From contig WRHV01000004.1 in NCBI GenBank assembly GCA_009783065.1, positions 1 through 64,000 on the forward strand: DNA of 64,000 nt, written 5' to 3'. The position numbers and the translations under genes were made by a program. The stretch is from Betaproteobacteria bacterium (lineage in GTDB: Bacteria; Pseudomonadota; Gammaproteobacteria; Burkholderiales; Burkholderiaceae). Position 1 is the first letter of the stretch. Each line of letters begins with the position of its first letter. This document shows positions 25,660 through 34,992 of the stretch, one piece after another. A model generated the notes under the pieces. It did not search any database. It was not told the DNA's origin and was given only the letters and a program-made list of their open reading frames with translations.

Positions 25660-26937
25660 CTACTTTGCCGCCACAGCCTCGCCATAATGCGACTGCACAT
25701 ATTTCAGGATCATCTCCTGAAACTGCCTGTCAAGATTATCGCCACGCAGCATCGTCTTCTTTTTACCATCCTCAAACACCATTGCCATGGGAATTTCGCC
25801 ATTTCCCGGCAAGCTGATCCCAATATTGGCATGCTGGGACTCCCCCGGCCCATTTACAACACAACCCATCACAGCCACATTCATGCTTTCCACACCCGGA
25901 TACCGGTTTTTCCACACCGGCATCTGTTCCCGGAGATAATGCTGCGTACTATTTGCCAAATCCTGAAAAAGCGTGGAAGAAGTCCGCCCACAGCCGGGAC
26001 AGGATGTCACCATCGGCACAAAATGACGTAACCCCATGCTTTGCAACAACTCCTGCGCAACAACAACCTCCCGGGAACGAGAACCCCCAGGTTCGGGCGT
26101 AATAGAAATCCGAATCGTATCCCCAATTCCCGCTTCCAGCAACACAGACAAAGCGGCAGCCGAAGCCACAATGCCCTTACTGCCGACACCCGCTTCCGTC
26201 AATCCAAGATGAAGCGCGTAACGGCAACGCTGCGACAATTCGCGGTACACCGCTATCAGATCCTGCACCCCCGACACCTTGCATGACAAAACAATCCTGT
26301 CAGCCGGCAGACCCAATTCCTCCGCCTGAGCAGCGCTCTCCAAAGCCGAAGTCACCAATGCTTCATACATCACGCTTTGCACAGGCCATGGCGTTAAACG
26401 GCTTGCATTCTCATCCATGATGCGTTTAAGCAATGCCTGGTCCAAGCTGCCCCAATTTACGCCTATGCGTATCGGCTTCTCATACCGGCATGCCATCTCA
26501 ACCATCGCGGCAAACTGTCTATCCCTATTCTCACCCATTCCGACATTACCCGGATTGATGCGGTATTTAGCCAGCGCCATTGCGCACTTTGGAAATTCCT
26601 CAAGAAGAACATGGCCATTAAAATGAAAATCTCCGATAAGCGGGACATACACACTTTCCGCATCAAGACGTTCACGGATAGAAGGAACCGCCTGCGCTGC
26701 TGCAGGCGTATTAACCGTTATCCTGACCAACTCGGAACCAGCCTCAGCCAAATCAACAATCTGCTGAACCGTCTTTTCCACATCAGCAGTATCGGTATTG
26801 GTCATGGATTGCACCACAATCGGTGCATCACCGCCAATCACAACAGGCCCTTTCTCTCCGGGAACGGCAACAGCATGTGTTCTCTTACGCGGCGCCAATG
26901 CCGATACAATCGGCTTTTCCTGCTGTTTCATCATCAA
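25660..26937 (-). CDS. ispG: 4-hydroxy-3-methylbut-2-enyl diphosphate synthase IspG
   Basis: [4Fe-4S] enzyme of the MEP pathway that converts the cyclic diphosphate MEcPP to HMBPP. The TIM-barrel half opens with [19 protein letters not shown] and contains RINPGNVG. The cluster cysteines lie in [10 protein letters not shown] (about 311 and 314) and CVVNGPGES (about 357), with the conserved Glu close by. 425 residues, the length of the proteobacterial form. It lies between rodZ, with zero-base spacing, and hisS. Confidence 0.96.
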   Translation of the reverse strand: MMMKQQEKPIVSALAPRKRTHAVAVPGEKGPVVIGGDAPIVVQSMTNTDTADVEKTVQQIVDLAEAGSELVRITVNTPAAAQAVPSIRERLDAESVYVPLIGDFHFNGHVLLEEFPKCAMALAKYRINPGNVGMGENRDRQFAAMVEMACRYEKPIRIGVNWGSLDQALLKRIMDENASRLTPWPVQSVMYEALVTSALESAAQAEELGLPADRIVLSCKVSGVQDLIAVYRELSQRCRYALHLGLTEAGVGSKGIVASAAALSVLLEAGIGDTIRISITPEPGGSRSREVVVAQELLQSMGLRHFVPMVTSCPGCGRTSSTLFQDLANSTQHYLREQMPVWKNRYPGVESMNVAVMGCVVNGPGESQHANIGISLPGNGEIPMAMVFEDGKKKTMLRGDNLDRQFQEMILKYVQSHYGEAVAAK

Positions 26938-28095
26938 TTATTTCAATTCCACTCTGGCTTCAGAATTTCTTCTTGCTGTTTTCAAAACAAGCGGCCGTTC
27001 CCGGAACTCAGCTTCCACATTAACGGCTCTCTCAACAACAAGAACAACCGGTTCATCGATTTCGATTCTTTGCATATCGCCTGCACGACCGTCAAACTCA
27101 TTCCGCAAAGAAGAATCCATCCTCAAAATCTGAACTCTGGACGGCCCGTTAAAACGCACAATCAACACATTCGGCAATACAGCCGGAACTGCCTTCGGCT
27201 GAATCTCTGTGGCTTTAACCTCTTTGGATTGCAATTGCGGCTGAACCGGTTTCTCAACATCAGGTGAAGCCGCCTGTGGCACAACCGCCGCTTTATCTTC
27301 CGCCTTCGGGATTGGCTGTTCTTCTGCCGGCTTCTCCTCCTTGCCAGCAGCGCCTTCCGAAAGTGCCGGCATCTTCTCTGGTTCGGTCACAGCAACCTTG
27401 GACGCTTCCATTTTCGGGGAAGCCAAGCTCGATGCCGCCCGATTCGTCGCGGCAGCCGTTGGCCCCGCCTTCTTCCGGAATGACAAAGAATCGGATGAAA
27501 ACCATTTCATGCTATACGCGCCATAAACCAGCACAAGCAATACCACAACCAGAATAATCAAGCCGGTTTTTCCCATTTTGAATTTTTTCCCAAACGGCTG
27601 ACGACCCTGAACCAATCGCTCTGATACGCTCTGCCTGGGAATCTGATCCAGCTGCTTACTTGCCGGCTCTTCCTTGGAAAACATCGCAATCAGCGGTTCC
27701 GGATCAACCTGCAACATTTTTGCATAAGCACGAACAAACCCTCTTGAAATAGCCACGCCATGCAACACTTCATAATTATCCGACTCAAGCTCACGAACCT
27801 GGCGCACCGTCATCTTCAAGCTGGCTGCAACCTGTTCCTGCTCCATGCCCGCCGCAATGCGATACGCGGCTAGCTGTGCTCCCGGCCCCAAAACTTTCGG
27901 GGCGGGTTCTTTCTCTTCAACAGTCGCTTTCTCTTCAACAACCGGTACCGTCTCTGCTTTCGCATCTCCATTCAATGACGCCTTCGCTTCGTCACGATCA
28001 GCAACATCTGGCCCATTCGAGTTTTTTCCCTCCGGCATCTCAACCCCAGGTTGGGAAACATCCTTACTTTCCCCGTCTATTTCATCCATGTTCAT
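26938..28095 (-). CDS. rodZ: RodZ-like cell-shape protein (HTH, membrane span, DUF4115)
   Basis: Bitopic membrane protein that couples MreB to the cell-wall machinery. An acidic N-terminus (1-65) precedes an Xre-like helix-turn-helix domain (about 70-132, YRIAAGMEQEQVAASLKM and SRGFVRAYAKML). One membrane span follows (178-194, GLIILVVVLLVLVYGAY). A Pro/Ala/Glu/Lys-rich periplasmic linker (about 200-300) leads to the C-terminal DUF4115 beta domain (VLIVRFNGPSRVQIL). 385 residues. It sits immediately upstream of ispG, as in other Proteobacteria. Confidence 0.88.
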   Translation of the reverse strand: MNMDEIDGESKDVSQPGVEMPEGKNSNGPDVADRDEAKASLNGDAKAETVPVVEEKATVEEKEPAPKVLGPGAQLAAYRIAAGMEQEQVAASLKMTVRQVRELESDNYEVLHGVAISRGFVRAYAKMLQVDPEPLIAMFSKEEPASKQLDQIPRQSVSERLVQGRQPFGKKFKMGKTGLIILVVVLLVLVYGAYSMKWFSSDSLSFRKKAGPTAAATNRAASSLASPKMEASKVAVTEPEKMPALSEGAAGKEEKPAEEQPIPKAEDKAAVVPQAASPDVEKPVQPQLQSKEVKATEIQPKAVPAVLPNVLIVRFNGPSRVQILRMDSSLRNEFDGRAGDMQRIEIDEPVVLVVERAVNVEAEFRERPLVLKTARRNSEARVELK

Positions 28096-28218
28096 TTAAA
28101 ACTCCAGGTGACCACTGCATTCTCGTCAACTCGCAGCACAGCTTTCATGAAAAGCGGCTCTTTCCCAATTATTAAACATTATTCCTTAAATGTTTATTTT
28201 TTCACAAAAACATAACAA

Positions 28219-29364
28219 TCAGTGCAATTCCTCATCCGATTCCGTATAACAAACCTGCATTTGCATCATCCTTCTTTTGACATCGGTTCTATCCTGCACT
28301 TCACCTGCCAGCATGCCGCAAGCGGCATCAATATCATCACCGCGTGTTTTACGAACCGTCGTCACAATCCCTGCTTCCAGCAAGATTTTTGAAAAGGCAT
28401 GAATACGCTCTGGTCTTGAACGGCACAAACCAGATATATCAAAAGCATTAAATGGAATAAGATTAAACTTGCATGACACGGGAGAAGAACGATTCTGGAC
28501 TAAATCAACCAGCTCCCTTGCATGGTCATCCGAATCATTCACCCCATCCAGCATGCAATACTCAAACGTAATGAAATCTCTTGGCGCATAATCAAGAAAC
28601 CGCCGGCAAGCCGCCATCAATGACGACAACGGATGCTTGCGGTTGATCGGAACCAGCCTGTTACGCAATGCGTCATTTGAAGCATGCAAAGAAACGGCAA
28701 GCGCAACAGGACATTCTTTTGCCAACCGGTCAATCATCGGCACCACACCACTGGTAGAAACCGTCACACGACGACGCGAAAGCCCATAGGCATTATCATC
28801 AAGCATCAGCTTTAGCGCACCAACACTGGCATCAAAATTCAGCAGCGGTTCGCCCATCCCCATCAGGACGACATTGGAAATTTGCCGAACCGGTTTACCC
28901 TCGTCTCTTTCTGTCATCCGCAAGGCAAATTCAGCCATCCATAATTGCCCGATGATCTCTCCGGTTGTCAGATTACGGCTAAATCCTTGTTTGCCGGTTG
29001 AACAAAACAAACAATTTATAGCGCATCCAGCCTGCGTGGAAACACACAATGTCCCCCGATTTTCTTCAGGAATAAAAACCGTTTCAATCGCATTGCCCTG
29101 CCCAACATCCAGCAGCCACTTCCGGGTGCCATCAACGGACACATGATCTGCAATCACGGCAGGCGCTGTAATTTGCGCGCAATATGACAACTTTTGACGC
29201 AGCGACTTAGCCAAATCAGTCATCTGATCAAAATCACTCACACCTGACTGATGAATCCAGCGCTGCAATTGTCTCGCCCTAAAAGGCTTCTCATTCAAAC
29301 TGGAACAGTACTCAACCAACTGAACCGGATTCAGATCAAGCAGATTTGTCCTGGCTGCTGTCAT
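28219..29364 (-). CDS. rlmN: Dual-specificity 23S rRNA A2503 / tRNA A37 C2-methyltransferase RlmN
   Basis: Radical SAM enzyme that methylates A2503 of 23S rRNA and A37 of some tRNAs. The radical SAM cysteines lie in CAINCLFC (about 115, 119 and 122), after the conserved [18 protein letters not shown] is the SAM-binding motif. The methyl-carrier cysteine region [13 protein letters not shown] is near the C-terminus. The ATG at 29364 is preferred because [13 protein letters not shown] then falls near the start as in homologues; a TTG 13 codons earlier is in frame. ndk lies immediately upstream. Confidence 0.95.
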   Translation of the reverse strand: MTAARTNLLDLNPVQLVEYCSSLNEKPFRARQLQRWIHQSGVSDFDQMTDLAKSLRQKLSYCAQITAPAVIADHVSVDGTRKWLLDVGQGNAIETVFIPEENRGTLCVSTQAGCAINCLFCSTGKQGFSRNLTTGEIIGQLWMAEFALRMTERDEGKPVRQISNVVLMGMGEPLLNFDASVGALKLMLDDNAYGLSRRRVTVSTSGVVPMIDRLAKECPVALAVSLHASNDALRNRLVPINRKHPLSSLMAACRRFLDYAPRDFITFEYCMLDGVNDSDDHARELVDLVQNRSSPVSCKFNLIPFNAFDISGLCRSRPERIHAFSKILLEAGIVTTVRKTRGDDIDAACGMLAGEVQDRTDVKRRMMQMQVCYTESDEELH

Positions 29365-29412
29365 GGGTACAAACAAAACAGGCTTGCCACGCGTTACTGG
29401 CAAGCCATGTTA

Positions 29413-29838
29413 TCAACGAGAATAGGTTTGGGTTTCCGGAAAGAAAAACGCGATTTCTTTTACCGCTGCAGTCGCACTATCAGAACCGTGCACGGCGTTA
29501 GCATCAATTGACTCAGCAAAATCAGCGCGGATCGTTCCTTTTGCGGCTTCTTTCGGATTGGTTGCCCCCATCAATTCACGATTTTTCGCAATTGCATTTT
29601 CGCCCTCCAACACTTGTACCATGACAGGTCCAGACATCATGAAACTAACCAAATCCTTGAAAAACGGCCGTTCGCGATGTTCGGCATAAAACCCTTCCGC
29701 CTCGGAACGTGACAGTTTAATCATACGTGCAGCGATAATCTTGAGGCCTGCACTTTCAAAACGGGTGTAAATTGGGCCGATTACATCTTTCGCGACGGCA
29801 TCGGGCTTAATAATCGACAAGGTGCGTTCGATCGCCAT
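29413..29838 (-). CDS. ndk: Nucleoside diphosphate kinase
   Basis: Balances nucleoside triphosphate pools by transferring phosphate through a histidine. [12 protein letters not shown] opens the protein, and the active-site histidine is H117 in NAVHGSDS. 141 residues. It heads the minus-strand cluster that runs down to purA. A good promoter lies 67 bases upstream (29905-29932). Confidence 0.97.
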   Translation of the reverse strand: MAIERTLSIIKPDAVAKDVIGPIYTRFESAGLKIIAARMIKLSRSEAEGFYAEHRERPFFKDLVSFMMSGPVMVQVLEGENAIAKNRELMGATNPKEAAKGTIRADFAESIDANAVHGSDSATAAVKEIAFFFPETQTYSR

Positions 29839-29904
29839 TTAAATAAACTCCAATGAAAAAATTAAGACATGACTTTGACATAGCTTTATATTTTATCATG
29901 GAAG

Positions 29905-29932
29905 ATTATAAAAACCGGATATGTTTTTCCAA
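29905..29932 (-). promoter_or_regulatory. Sigma-70-type promoter of ndk
   Basis: On the minus strand TTGGAA (29927-29932) and TATAAT (29905-29910) are 16 bases apart. Transcription would start near 29898, about 60 bases before the ndk ATG. The gap 29839-30016 otherwise holds no gene. Confidence 0.5.
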
Positions 29933-30016
29933 TATAAAAAGGGCTTTTTCCTTATGCAGATAGCTTTAGCGGGATAAAAAATCATATCATCGCTATATGA
30001 AGAATACATCCTCCTA

Positions 30017-30307
30017 TCACATATTGACTGATAGCTCCTTTTTCTTCTCTAAATGATCAGACTCATCCAAATCAATAGAGAGATAAGTCTCCGATTTCAG
30101 GCGTTCCCTGATGATACGGGTTAAATTGCATGAAAGTCCCAAAAAGGTATCTCTTTCCTGCAAAACATCTCGTATCAAAAAATAAATATTGATTTCCTCA
30201 CATAAATCAAAACATTCGGATTCACGCAAAACGCGATCCAGTTCACCATCATCAAGCTCACCATCCAGCATGGCCGATAACTGCTCTTTCAATGTTTCCT
30301 TTTTCAT
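30017..30307 (-). CDS. Short RseA-like anti-sigma factor, no membrane span
   Basis: Ninety-six residues from the ATG at 30307 match the sigma-binding N-terminal domain of RseA/MucA. The signature is KEQLSAMLDGELDDGELDRVL, then a conserved-looking CFDLCEEINIYFLIRDVLQ helix. Family members are normally about 200 residues, with a membrane span and a periplasmic domain sensed by DegS and RseP. Here the frame stops after LEKKKELSVNM with no hydrophobic segment. The 178 bases downstream encode no remnant of one in any frame I could read. rseB and mucD, which normally follow, are also absent. A 10-codon longer GTG start overlapping rpoE is possible. Confidence 0.65.
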   Translation of the reverse strand: MKKETLKEQLSAMLDGELDDGELDRVLRESECFDLCEEINIYFLIRDVLQERDTFLGLSCNLTRIIRERLKSETYLSIDLDESDHLEKKKELSVNM

Positions 30308-30330
30308 TTTTACTAACCGCTCCTTACAAC

Positions 30331-30933
30331 TCACCACCGCTTATCAATATCGGTTCCCAACAAGGGACGCAATTTAACAGCAACAGCTTCCCTTGCCCTA
30401 AAAATACGGCTCCTGACGGTTCCTATCGGGCATTCCATCATCACGGCAATTTCCTCATAGCTCAAACCTTCAATTTCCCGTAACATCAGTGCCGATCTCA
30501 GGTCATCAGACAGTTCATTCATAGCCAGACTCACTGTTTCAGCGATTTGCTTCGAGGCAAATACGGATTCCGGCGTATTGATATCACGAAGGTTTTCCCC
30601 CTCATTGAACGATTCCATCTGTTCTGCCGTTATATCCGTCGAGGCCGGTACCCGTCTCCCACGGTTATCCAGAAAATTTCTGGCTGTATTAATTCCAATC
30701 CGGTACAGCCAGGTATAAAATGCTGAATCTCCGCGAAACTGGTGAAGAGCCTGGTAAGCCTTTATAAAGGTCTCCTGCACAACATCTTCTGCTTCCGTCT
30801 GATTATGGACAAAGCGCAAAATCAATCTAAACAGTTTCCGTTGATATTTCGATACAAGTACATCGAAACCCGACTTATCACCTCGCTGAGCACGCTCGAC
30901 AAGCGTCCTGTCAATTTCTCTTTCAGTTGCCAA
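30331..30933 (-). CDS. rpoE: ECF sigma factor RpoE (sigma-E)
   Basis: Directs RNA polymerase to envelope-stress promoters. Region 2 (about 22-95) contains FRLILRFVHNQTEAEDVVQETFIKAY and the FYTWLYRIGINTARNFL DNA-binding helix. Region 4 (about 140-190) contains MNELSDDLRSALMLREIEGLSYEEIAVMM and GTVRSRIFRARE. 200 residues. The start is TTG at 30933, preceded at ten bases by AGGA; no ATG or GTG starts near the conserved EREIDRTLVERAQRGD. A sigma-E-like promoter precedes it, suggesting self-activation. Confidence 0.95.
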   Translation of the reverse strand: MATEREIDRTLVERAQRGDKSGFDVLVSKYQRKLFRLILRFVHNQTEAEDVVQETFIKAYQALHQFRGDSAFYTWLYRIGINTARNFLDNRGRRVPASTDITAEQMESFNEGENLRDINTPESVFASKQIAETVSLAMNELSDDLRSALMLREIEGLSYEEIAVMMECPIGTVRSRIFRAREAVAVKLRPLLGTDIDKRW

Positions 30934-30977
30934 AATGAAATATCCTGTATTCAGGTAATTGCAGGAAACTCAATAAT

Positions 30978-31004
30978 TTAGAGTCTCCGAATTGCAATTA
31001 GTTC
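30978..31004 (-). promoter_or_regulatory. Candidate sigma-E-dependent promoter of rpoE
   Basis: On the minus strand GAACT (31000-31004) and TCTAA (30978-30982) are 17 bases apart, matching the GAACTT/TCTRA pattern of sigma-E promoters. The start point would be about 40 bases before the TTG of rpoE. It suggests the autoregulation seen in other Proteobacteria. Confidence 0.45.
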
Positions 31005-31019
31005 AATAAAAATGAATTT

Positions 31020-31517
31020 TTACTGCTTTTCATTTTGGTGAACAACCAGCCACTGGCACGCAATGTATAGTGCCTTGAATGCTTCTTCATTAACAGAGTC
31101 GGAAAAAATCGTTATAAATTTTCTCTGTTTTGAATCAAACTCCACATGCAATAGAAGCAATATTGGCCAAATGGTTGAGCCATTCACCATATAAAATACT
31201 TCTGCATCCGGCACAGTCTGTTCTTGACGAAAATTTTGCACGGACACATTACGTACATCTTCACGTATACGTATTTGTCCGCTTCCGGATATATCAATCC
31301 AGAAGGATTTTTTTGAGCGAAAATGCAAAAAAATAAAAAAACCGGCTGAAACAAAGCAAATAACCGTAACGATCATCCTGCTGAAAAGATCGAAAGTCCC
31401 TGTCTGTCCCGAAACAATCAGAAAACCAGTCAGAACCATCATGGCAGCCATCCCGAAAGTGCAAACCATAAAAAAACGGGATGGGGCAATTTTTGCGGAT
31501 ACGGCAATCGACATCAT
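31020..31517 (-). CDS. Small membrane protein, YgfX-like
   Basis: 165 residues with two membrane spans (about 17-37 and 44-64). A soluble C-terminal half carries the pattern ISGSGQIRI, a central WPILLLLHVEF and SDSVNEEAFKALYIACQWLVV. That layout resembles YgfX/CptA-family proteins, whose C-terminus has a similar 'DS...E.F..L...W' stretch. In other Betaproteobacteria a gene of this kind lies between fabF and rpoE. The partner SdhE is not encoded here. The assignment is tentative; function cannot be stated from the sequence. Confidence 0.45.
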   Translation of the reverse strand: MMSIAVSAKIAPSRFFMVCTFGMAAMMVLTGFLIVSGQTGTFDLFSRMIVTVICFVSAGFFIFLHFRSKKSFWIDISGSGQIRIREDVRNVSVQNFRQEQTVPDAEVFYMVNGSTIWPILLLLHVEFDSKQRKFITIFSDSVNEEAFKALYIACQWLVVHQNEKQ

Positions 31518-31544
31518 TTAATCCATCGAGTGGATATAGAGTAT

Positions 31545-31580
31545 GAAAAAACCCTATTCATTTTGCAATGAATAGGGTTT
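31545..31580 (-). terminator. Rho-independent terminator after fabF
   Basis: Thirteen-base perfect arms (31549-31561 and 31568-31580) around a six-base loop, followed on the minus strand by TTTTT. It closes the yceD-to-fabF transcription unit and separates it from the ygfX-like/rpoE genes. Confidence 0.8.
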
Positions 31581-31600
31581 AAGCATAACAGATTGCGTAA

Positions 31601-32848
31601 TTATATTTTGCCAAACAGCAGTGAACCATTTGTGCCGCCAAAACCAAAAGAGTTTTTCAGCGCATAGTTAATTTGACTGTCTCTCGCTGCATTGGCGCAA
31701 TAATCCAGATCACATTGCGGATCCTGATTAAAAATATTGATAGTCGGCGGTATGATCTGGTGATGAACAGCCAGCGCGGTAATAACGGCTTCCAGACCGC
31801 CAGCCCCTCCCAGCAGATGTCCAAACATGGATTTGGATGAACTGACCACGACTTTCTTGGCATGATCGCCAAGCGTGCGTTTGACTGCAACCGTCTCCGC
31901 AATATCACCCAGCGGGGTCGATGTGCCATGCGCATTAATGTAACCAACCTGGTCTGGATTAATGCCGCCATCATTTAACGCATTCAGCATACAGTTGCTG
32001 GCGCCGCTGCCGTCTTCCAGAGGCGCGGTCATATGGTTTGCATCAGCACTCATGCCAAAGCCAACCAATTCCGCATAAATTTTTGCACCGCGTGCCTTGG
32101 CATGTTCATATTCTTCCAGCACCATCACGCCACCACCTTCACCCAGGACAAATCCGTCACGATCCTTATCCCAGGGACGGGAAGCGGTTGTTGGATCATC
32201 ATTTCTGGTTGACAAGGCTCGCGCCGATGCAAAACCACCCAGGCCCAAAGGTGAAATGGTTGATTCAGCACCACCTGCAATCATGACATCGGCATCACCG
32301 TACGCAATGATTCTTCCTGCAAATCCGATACAGTGTAATCCGGTTGAACAAGCCGTCACAATTGACAGATTAGGCCCCTTCATGCCATAACGAATGGAAA
32401 GAAAACCCGAAATCATGTTAATGATGGAAGCCGGCACAAAAAACGGGCTGATTCTGCGAGGCCCGCGATTGGTCAATTCCGTGTGGGTTTGCTCAATCAT
32501 AGGAAGCCCGCCGATACCGGATCCGATATTGACACCGATACGGCTCGCATTTTCCTCCGTCACCACCAGCCCGCTATCTTCAACGGCCTGAATACCGGCA
32601 GCCATGCCATAGTGGATAAAAGTATCCATATGGCGCGCTTCTTTAGCTGGAATATAGTCCTCCAGCTGGAAATTTTTTACCTCACCCGCAAAATGCGTGC
32701 TAAAAGCAGACGCATCAAACCGCGTAATCGGTCCAATACCGGATTTCCCAGCTGTTACCGCACCCCACATATCGGCAACGTTATTTCCTACGGGCGAAAT
32801 ACATCCCAGGCCGGTAATAACGACCCGGCGTTGTCGTGTACGGCTCAA
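31601..32848 (-). CDS. fabF: Beta-ketoacyl-ACP synthase II
   Basis: Condenses malonyl-ACP with acyl-ACP in fatty-acid elongation. The catalytic triad is C167 (TACSTGLHC), H307 (NAHGTSTP) and H344 ([11 protein letters not shown]). The length is 415 residues. It lies 26 bases after acpP, as in most Proteobacteria, and ends in a strong terminator. Confidence 0.97.
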   Translation of the reverse strand: MSRTRQRRVVITGLGCISPVGNNVADMWGAVTAGKSGIGPITRFDASAFSTHFAGEVKNFQLEDYIPAKEARHMDTFIHYGMAAGIQAVEDSGLVVTEENASRIGVNIGSGIGGLPMIEQTHTELTNRGPRRISPFFVPASIINMISGFLSIRYGMKGPNLSIVTACSTGLHCIGFAGRIIAYGDADVMIAGGAESTISPLGLGGFASARALSTRNDDPTTASRPWDKDRDGFVLGEGGGVMVLEEYEHAKARGAKIYAELVGFGMSADANHMTAPLEDGSGASNCMLNALNDGGINPDQVGYINAHGTSTPLGDIAETVAVKRTLGDHAKKVVVSSSKSMFGHLLGGAGGLEAVITALAVHHQIIPPTINIFNQDPQCDLDYCANAARDSQINYALKNSFGFGGTNGSLLFGKI

Positions 32849-32874
32849 ACTATTCTCCTTGGTGATTTCGAGAA

Positions 32875-33114
32875 TTAAGACTGCATATTGGCAGTAGCAT
32901 AGTCGACGGCTTGTTTTACCGTGGTAATTTTCTCAGCCTGCTCATCGGGGATTTCAATCTCAAATTCATCCTCGAGAGCCATGACAAGCTCAACCGTGTC
33001 GAGTGAATCAGCACCCAGATCATCGACAAAAGAAGATTCCAGCTTGATCTCATCTTCAGCAACACCCAGTTGCTCAGCGACAATCTTTTTCACACGTTGT
33101 TCGATATCGGACAT
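32875..33114 (-). CDS. acpP: Acyl carrier protein
   Basis: Carries growing acyl chains on 4'-phosphopantetheine attached to S37 in [15 protein letters not shown]. Seventy-nine acidic residues, normal length. It has its own upstream gap of 145 bases, with a possible extended -10 (TGTTAAAAT, 33157-33165) about 43 bases before the ATG, and a GGAG Shine-Dalgarno. acpP may therefore be transcribed at a higher level than fabG. Confidence 0.97.
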   Translation of the reverse strand: MSDIEQRVKKIVAEQLGVAEDEIKLESSFVDDLGADSLDTVELVMALEDEFEIEIPDEQAEKITTVKQAVDYATANMQS

Positions 33115-33156
33115 TTGTTGGCTCCAGTTATAAAATGATTGGTAAAGAGTGCGCGC

Positions 33157-33165
33157 ATTTTAACA
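33157..33165 (-). promoter_or_regulatory. Possible extended -10 promoter of acpP
   Basis: TGTTAAAAT on the minus strand within the AT-rich 145-base gap between fabG and acpP. No good -35 hexamer is seen. Confidence 0.35.
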
Positions 33166-33259
33166 GGTTTGCGCTTGAAAATTGCATTTTTGATTTTTGA
33201 TTCTAAAATTGAAAGCTAATTATAGTAAAAAAATTGCCAAACCATCACATCTTTCGTGA

Positions 33260-34015
33260 TCAGTTCATAAACATGCCGCCATTAACATGCAACACCGTGC
33301 CTGTAATGTAAGACGCCTGTGGTGAGGCTAAAAAAGCGGTAGCGGCAGCAACATCTTCCGGCATGCCAAAACGCCCCAGCGGGACTTGATGTAATAGATT
33401 GGCCGCCTGCTCTTCGGTCAGCAACTTCGTCATATCGGTATCAATGAATCCGGGTGCGACACAGTTTACAGTAATATTACGGCTCCCAAGCTCGCGGGCC
33501 AGTGCCCGGCTCATGCCTTCCACCGCGGCTTTGGATGCGGCATAATTCATCTGGCCGGCATTGCCCATCGAACCGACAACAGATGAAATATTGATAATCC
33601 GTCCATCACGCTGTTTCATCATACCGCGCAATACAGCACGAGACAGACGGGAAACCGCATTCAAATTGACTTCTATCACTTTATCCCACTCTTCATCTTT
33701 CATCCGCATAGCGAGATTGTCCTGTGTAATGCCCGCATTATTCACCAGAATGTGAATCGCTGCGTATTCCTTTTGCACGTCTTCTACGACAGCAAGACAA
33801 CGCTCTGCATTACTGACATCTAAGACAACGCCCTTTCCGGCATCCGGACGTATCTGGCTTAGCGCCTCAGTAATGGCCGTTGCCCCTGACTGGGATGTCG
33901 CCGTACCAATAACCGTAGCGCCCTGCCTTGCCAATTCCAGCGCAATGGCGTAGCCAATTCCGCGCGACGCGCCTGTAACCAAGGCAACTTTACCCTGTAA
34001 ATTTTGTGAAGTCAT
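33260..34015 (-). CDS. fabG: 3-oxoacyl-ACP reductase
   Basis: NADPH-dependent reduction of beta-ketoacyl-ACP. Short-chain dehydrogenase fold with the cofactor loop TGASRGIG (14-21), NNAG at 92-95 and the catalytic S145-Y158-K162. 251 residues. Its ATG overlaps the fabD stop by four bases. Confidence 0.97.
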   Translation of the reverse strand: MTSQNLQGKVALVTGASRGIGYAIALELARQGATVIGTATSQSGATAITEALSQIRPDAGKGVVLDVSNAERCLAVVEDVQKEYAAIHILVNNAGITQDNLAMRMKDEEWDKVIEVNLNAVSRLSRAVLRGMMKQRDGRIINISSVVGSMGNAGQMNYAASKAAVEGMSRALARELGSRNITVNCVAPGFIDTDMTKLLTEEQAANLLHQVPLGRFGMPEDVAAATAFLASPQASYITGTVLHVNGGMFMN

Positions 34016-34944
34016 TTCAAAATCTCCAGCACATTTTCAAGTGAAGTCTGATCCACAATAGCTTCGCCTGTCAGCGATCCTTCTATGCGGCGGCTTAAGC
34101 CTGCCAGCACCTTGCCGGGACCGCATTCCACAATATGCGTTATTCCCATGGATGCCATTTTCCTGACCGTTTCCACCCAGCGCACGGAATGGGCTACCTG
34201 CCTGACCAGCGCATCCTTGATGGCTTCTGGATCATTAAGAACCGCAACGTCCACGTTATTGATCACTGGAATCTTAGGCGTCGAAAACGTCAATCCGGCC
34301 ATGTATTCGCGCAAACGCTCGGATGCCGGTGCTAAAAGAGACGAATGAAACGGCGCCGATACAGGCAGCATAATGGCGCGTTTGGCGCCTTTGGCTTTTG
34401 CCGCTTCACACGCACGCTCCAATGCGCCTTTATGACCGGCTATAACAAGTTGCGCCGGCGCATTGAAATTAGCCGGCTCGACCACCTCGCCTTGCGCTGC
34501 CTCGGCGCAAGCGGCAATCACATCTTCATCGGAAAGCCCCAGGATGGCCGCCATGCCGCCTTGCCCGACCGGAACGGCTTCCTGCATGGCCTGGGCACGA
34601 AAACGCACCAAACGGACAGCATCGGCAAAAGGAATAACACCTGCAGCGACAAGCGCCGAAAATTCACCCAGACTATGGCCGGCAACCACTTCCGGCTCAG
34701 CGCCGCCAGCGGCAAGCCATGCACGATAAAATGCAACAGACGCGCTTAACATAACCGGCTGGGTATTGGTTGTCAGATCAAGACTTTCTTTGGGGCCTTC
34801 TGCAATCAGCTTGGCAATGTCCATCTGAATGGCATCCGATGCTTCCGCAAGCGATTCGGCAACAACAGGATTACCGGCAAAACCGTTTAACATTCCCACT
34901 GCCTGTGAACCCTGACCTGGAAAAACAAAAGCAAATCTAGGCAT
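34012..34944 (-). CDS. fabD: Malonyl-CoA:ACP transacylase
   Basis: Loads malonyl groups onto ACP. The GQGSQ oxyanion motif is at 10-14 and the nucleophile S91 lies in GHSLGEFSAL. The second active-site histidine is in PVSAPFHSSLL. 310 residues. It lies between fabH (48-base gap) and fabG (four-base overlap). Confidence 0.97.
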   Translation of the reverse strand: MPRFAFVFPGQGSQAVGMLNGFAGNPVVAESLAEASDAIQMDIAKLIAEGPKESLDLTTNTQPVMLSASVAFYRAWLAAGGAEPEVVAGHSLGEFSALVAAGVIPFADAVRLVRFRAQAMQEAVPVGQGGMAAILGLSDEDVIAACAEAAQGEVVEPANFNAPAQLVIAGHKGALERACEAAKAKGAKRAIMLPVSAPFHSSLLAPASERLREYMAGLTFSTPKIPVINNVDVAVLNDPEAIKDALVRQVAHSVRWVETVRKMASMGITHIVECGPGKVLAGLSRRIEGSLTGEAIVDQTSLENVLEILK

Positions 34945-34992
34945 GTCTGATTTCTTTACAGGTTAAAGTGAATAAAAAAACACACAAACAAA

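Noticed and set aside
28174..28195. Inverted repeat AAACATT/AATGTTT upstream of rodZ
   Set aside because: A/T-only stem of seven pairs with no T run in the transcribed direction; too weak to call a terminator.
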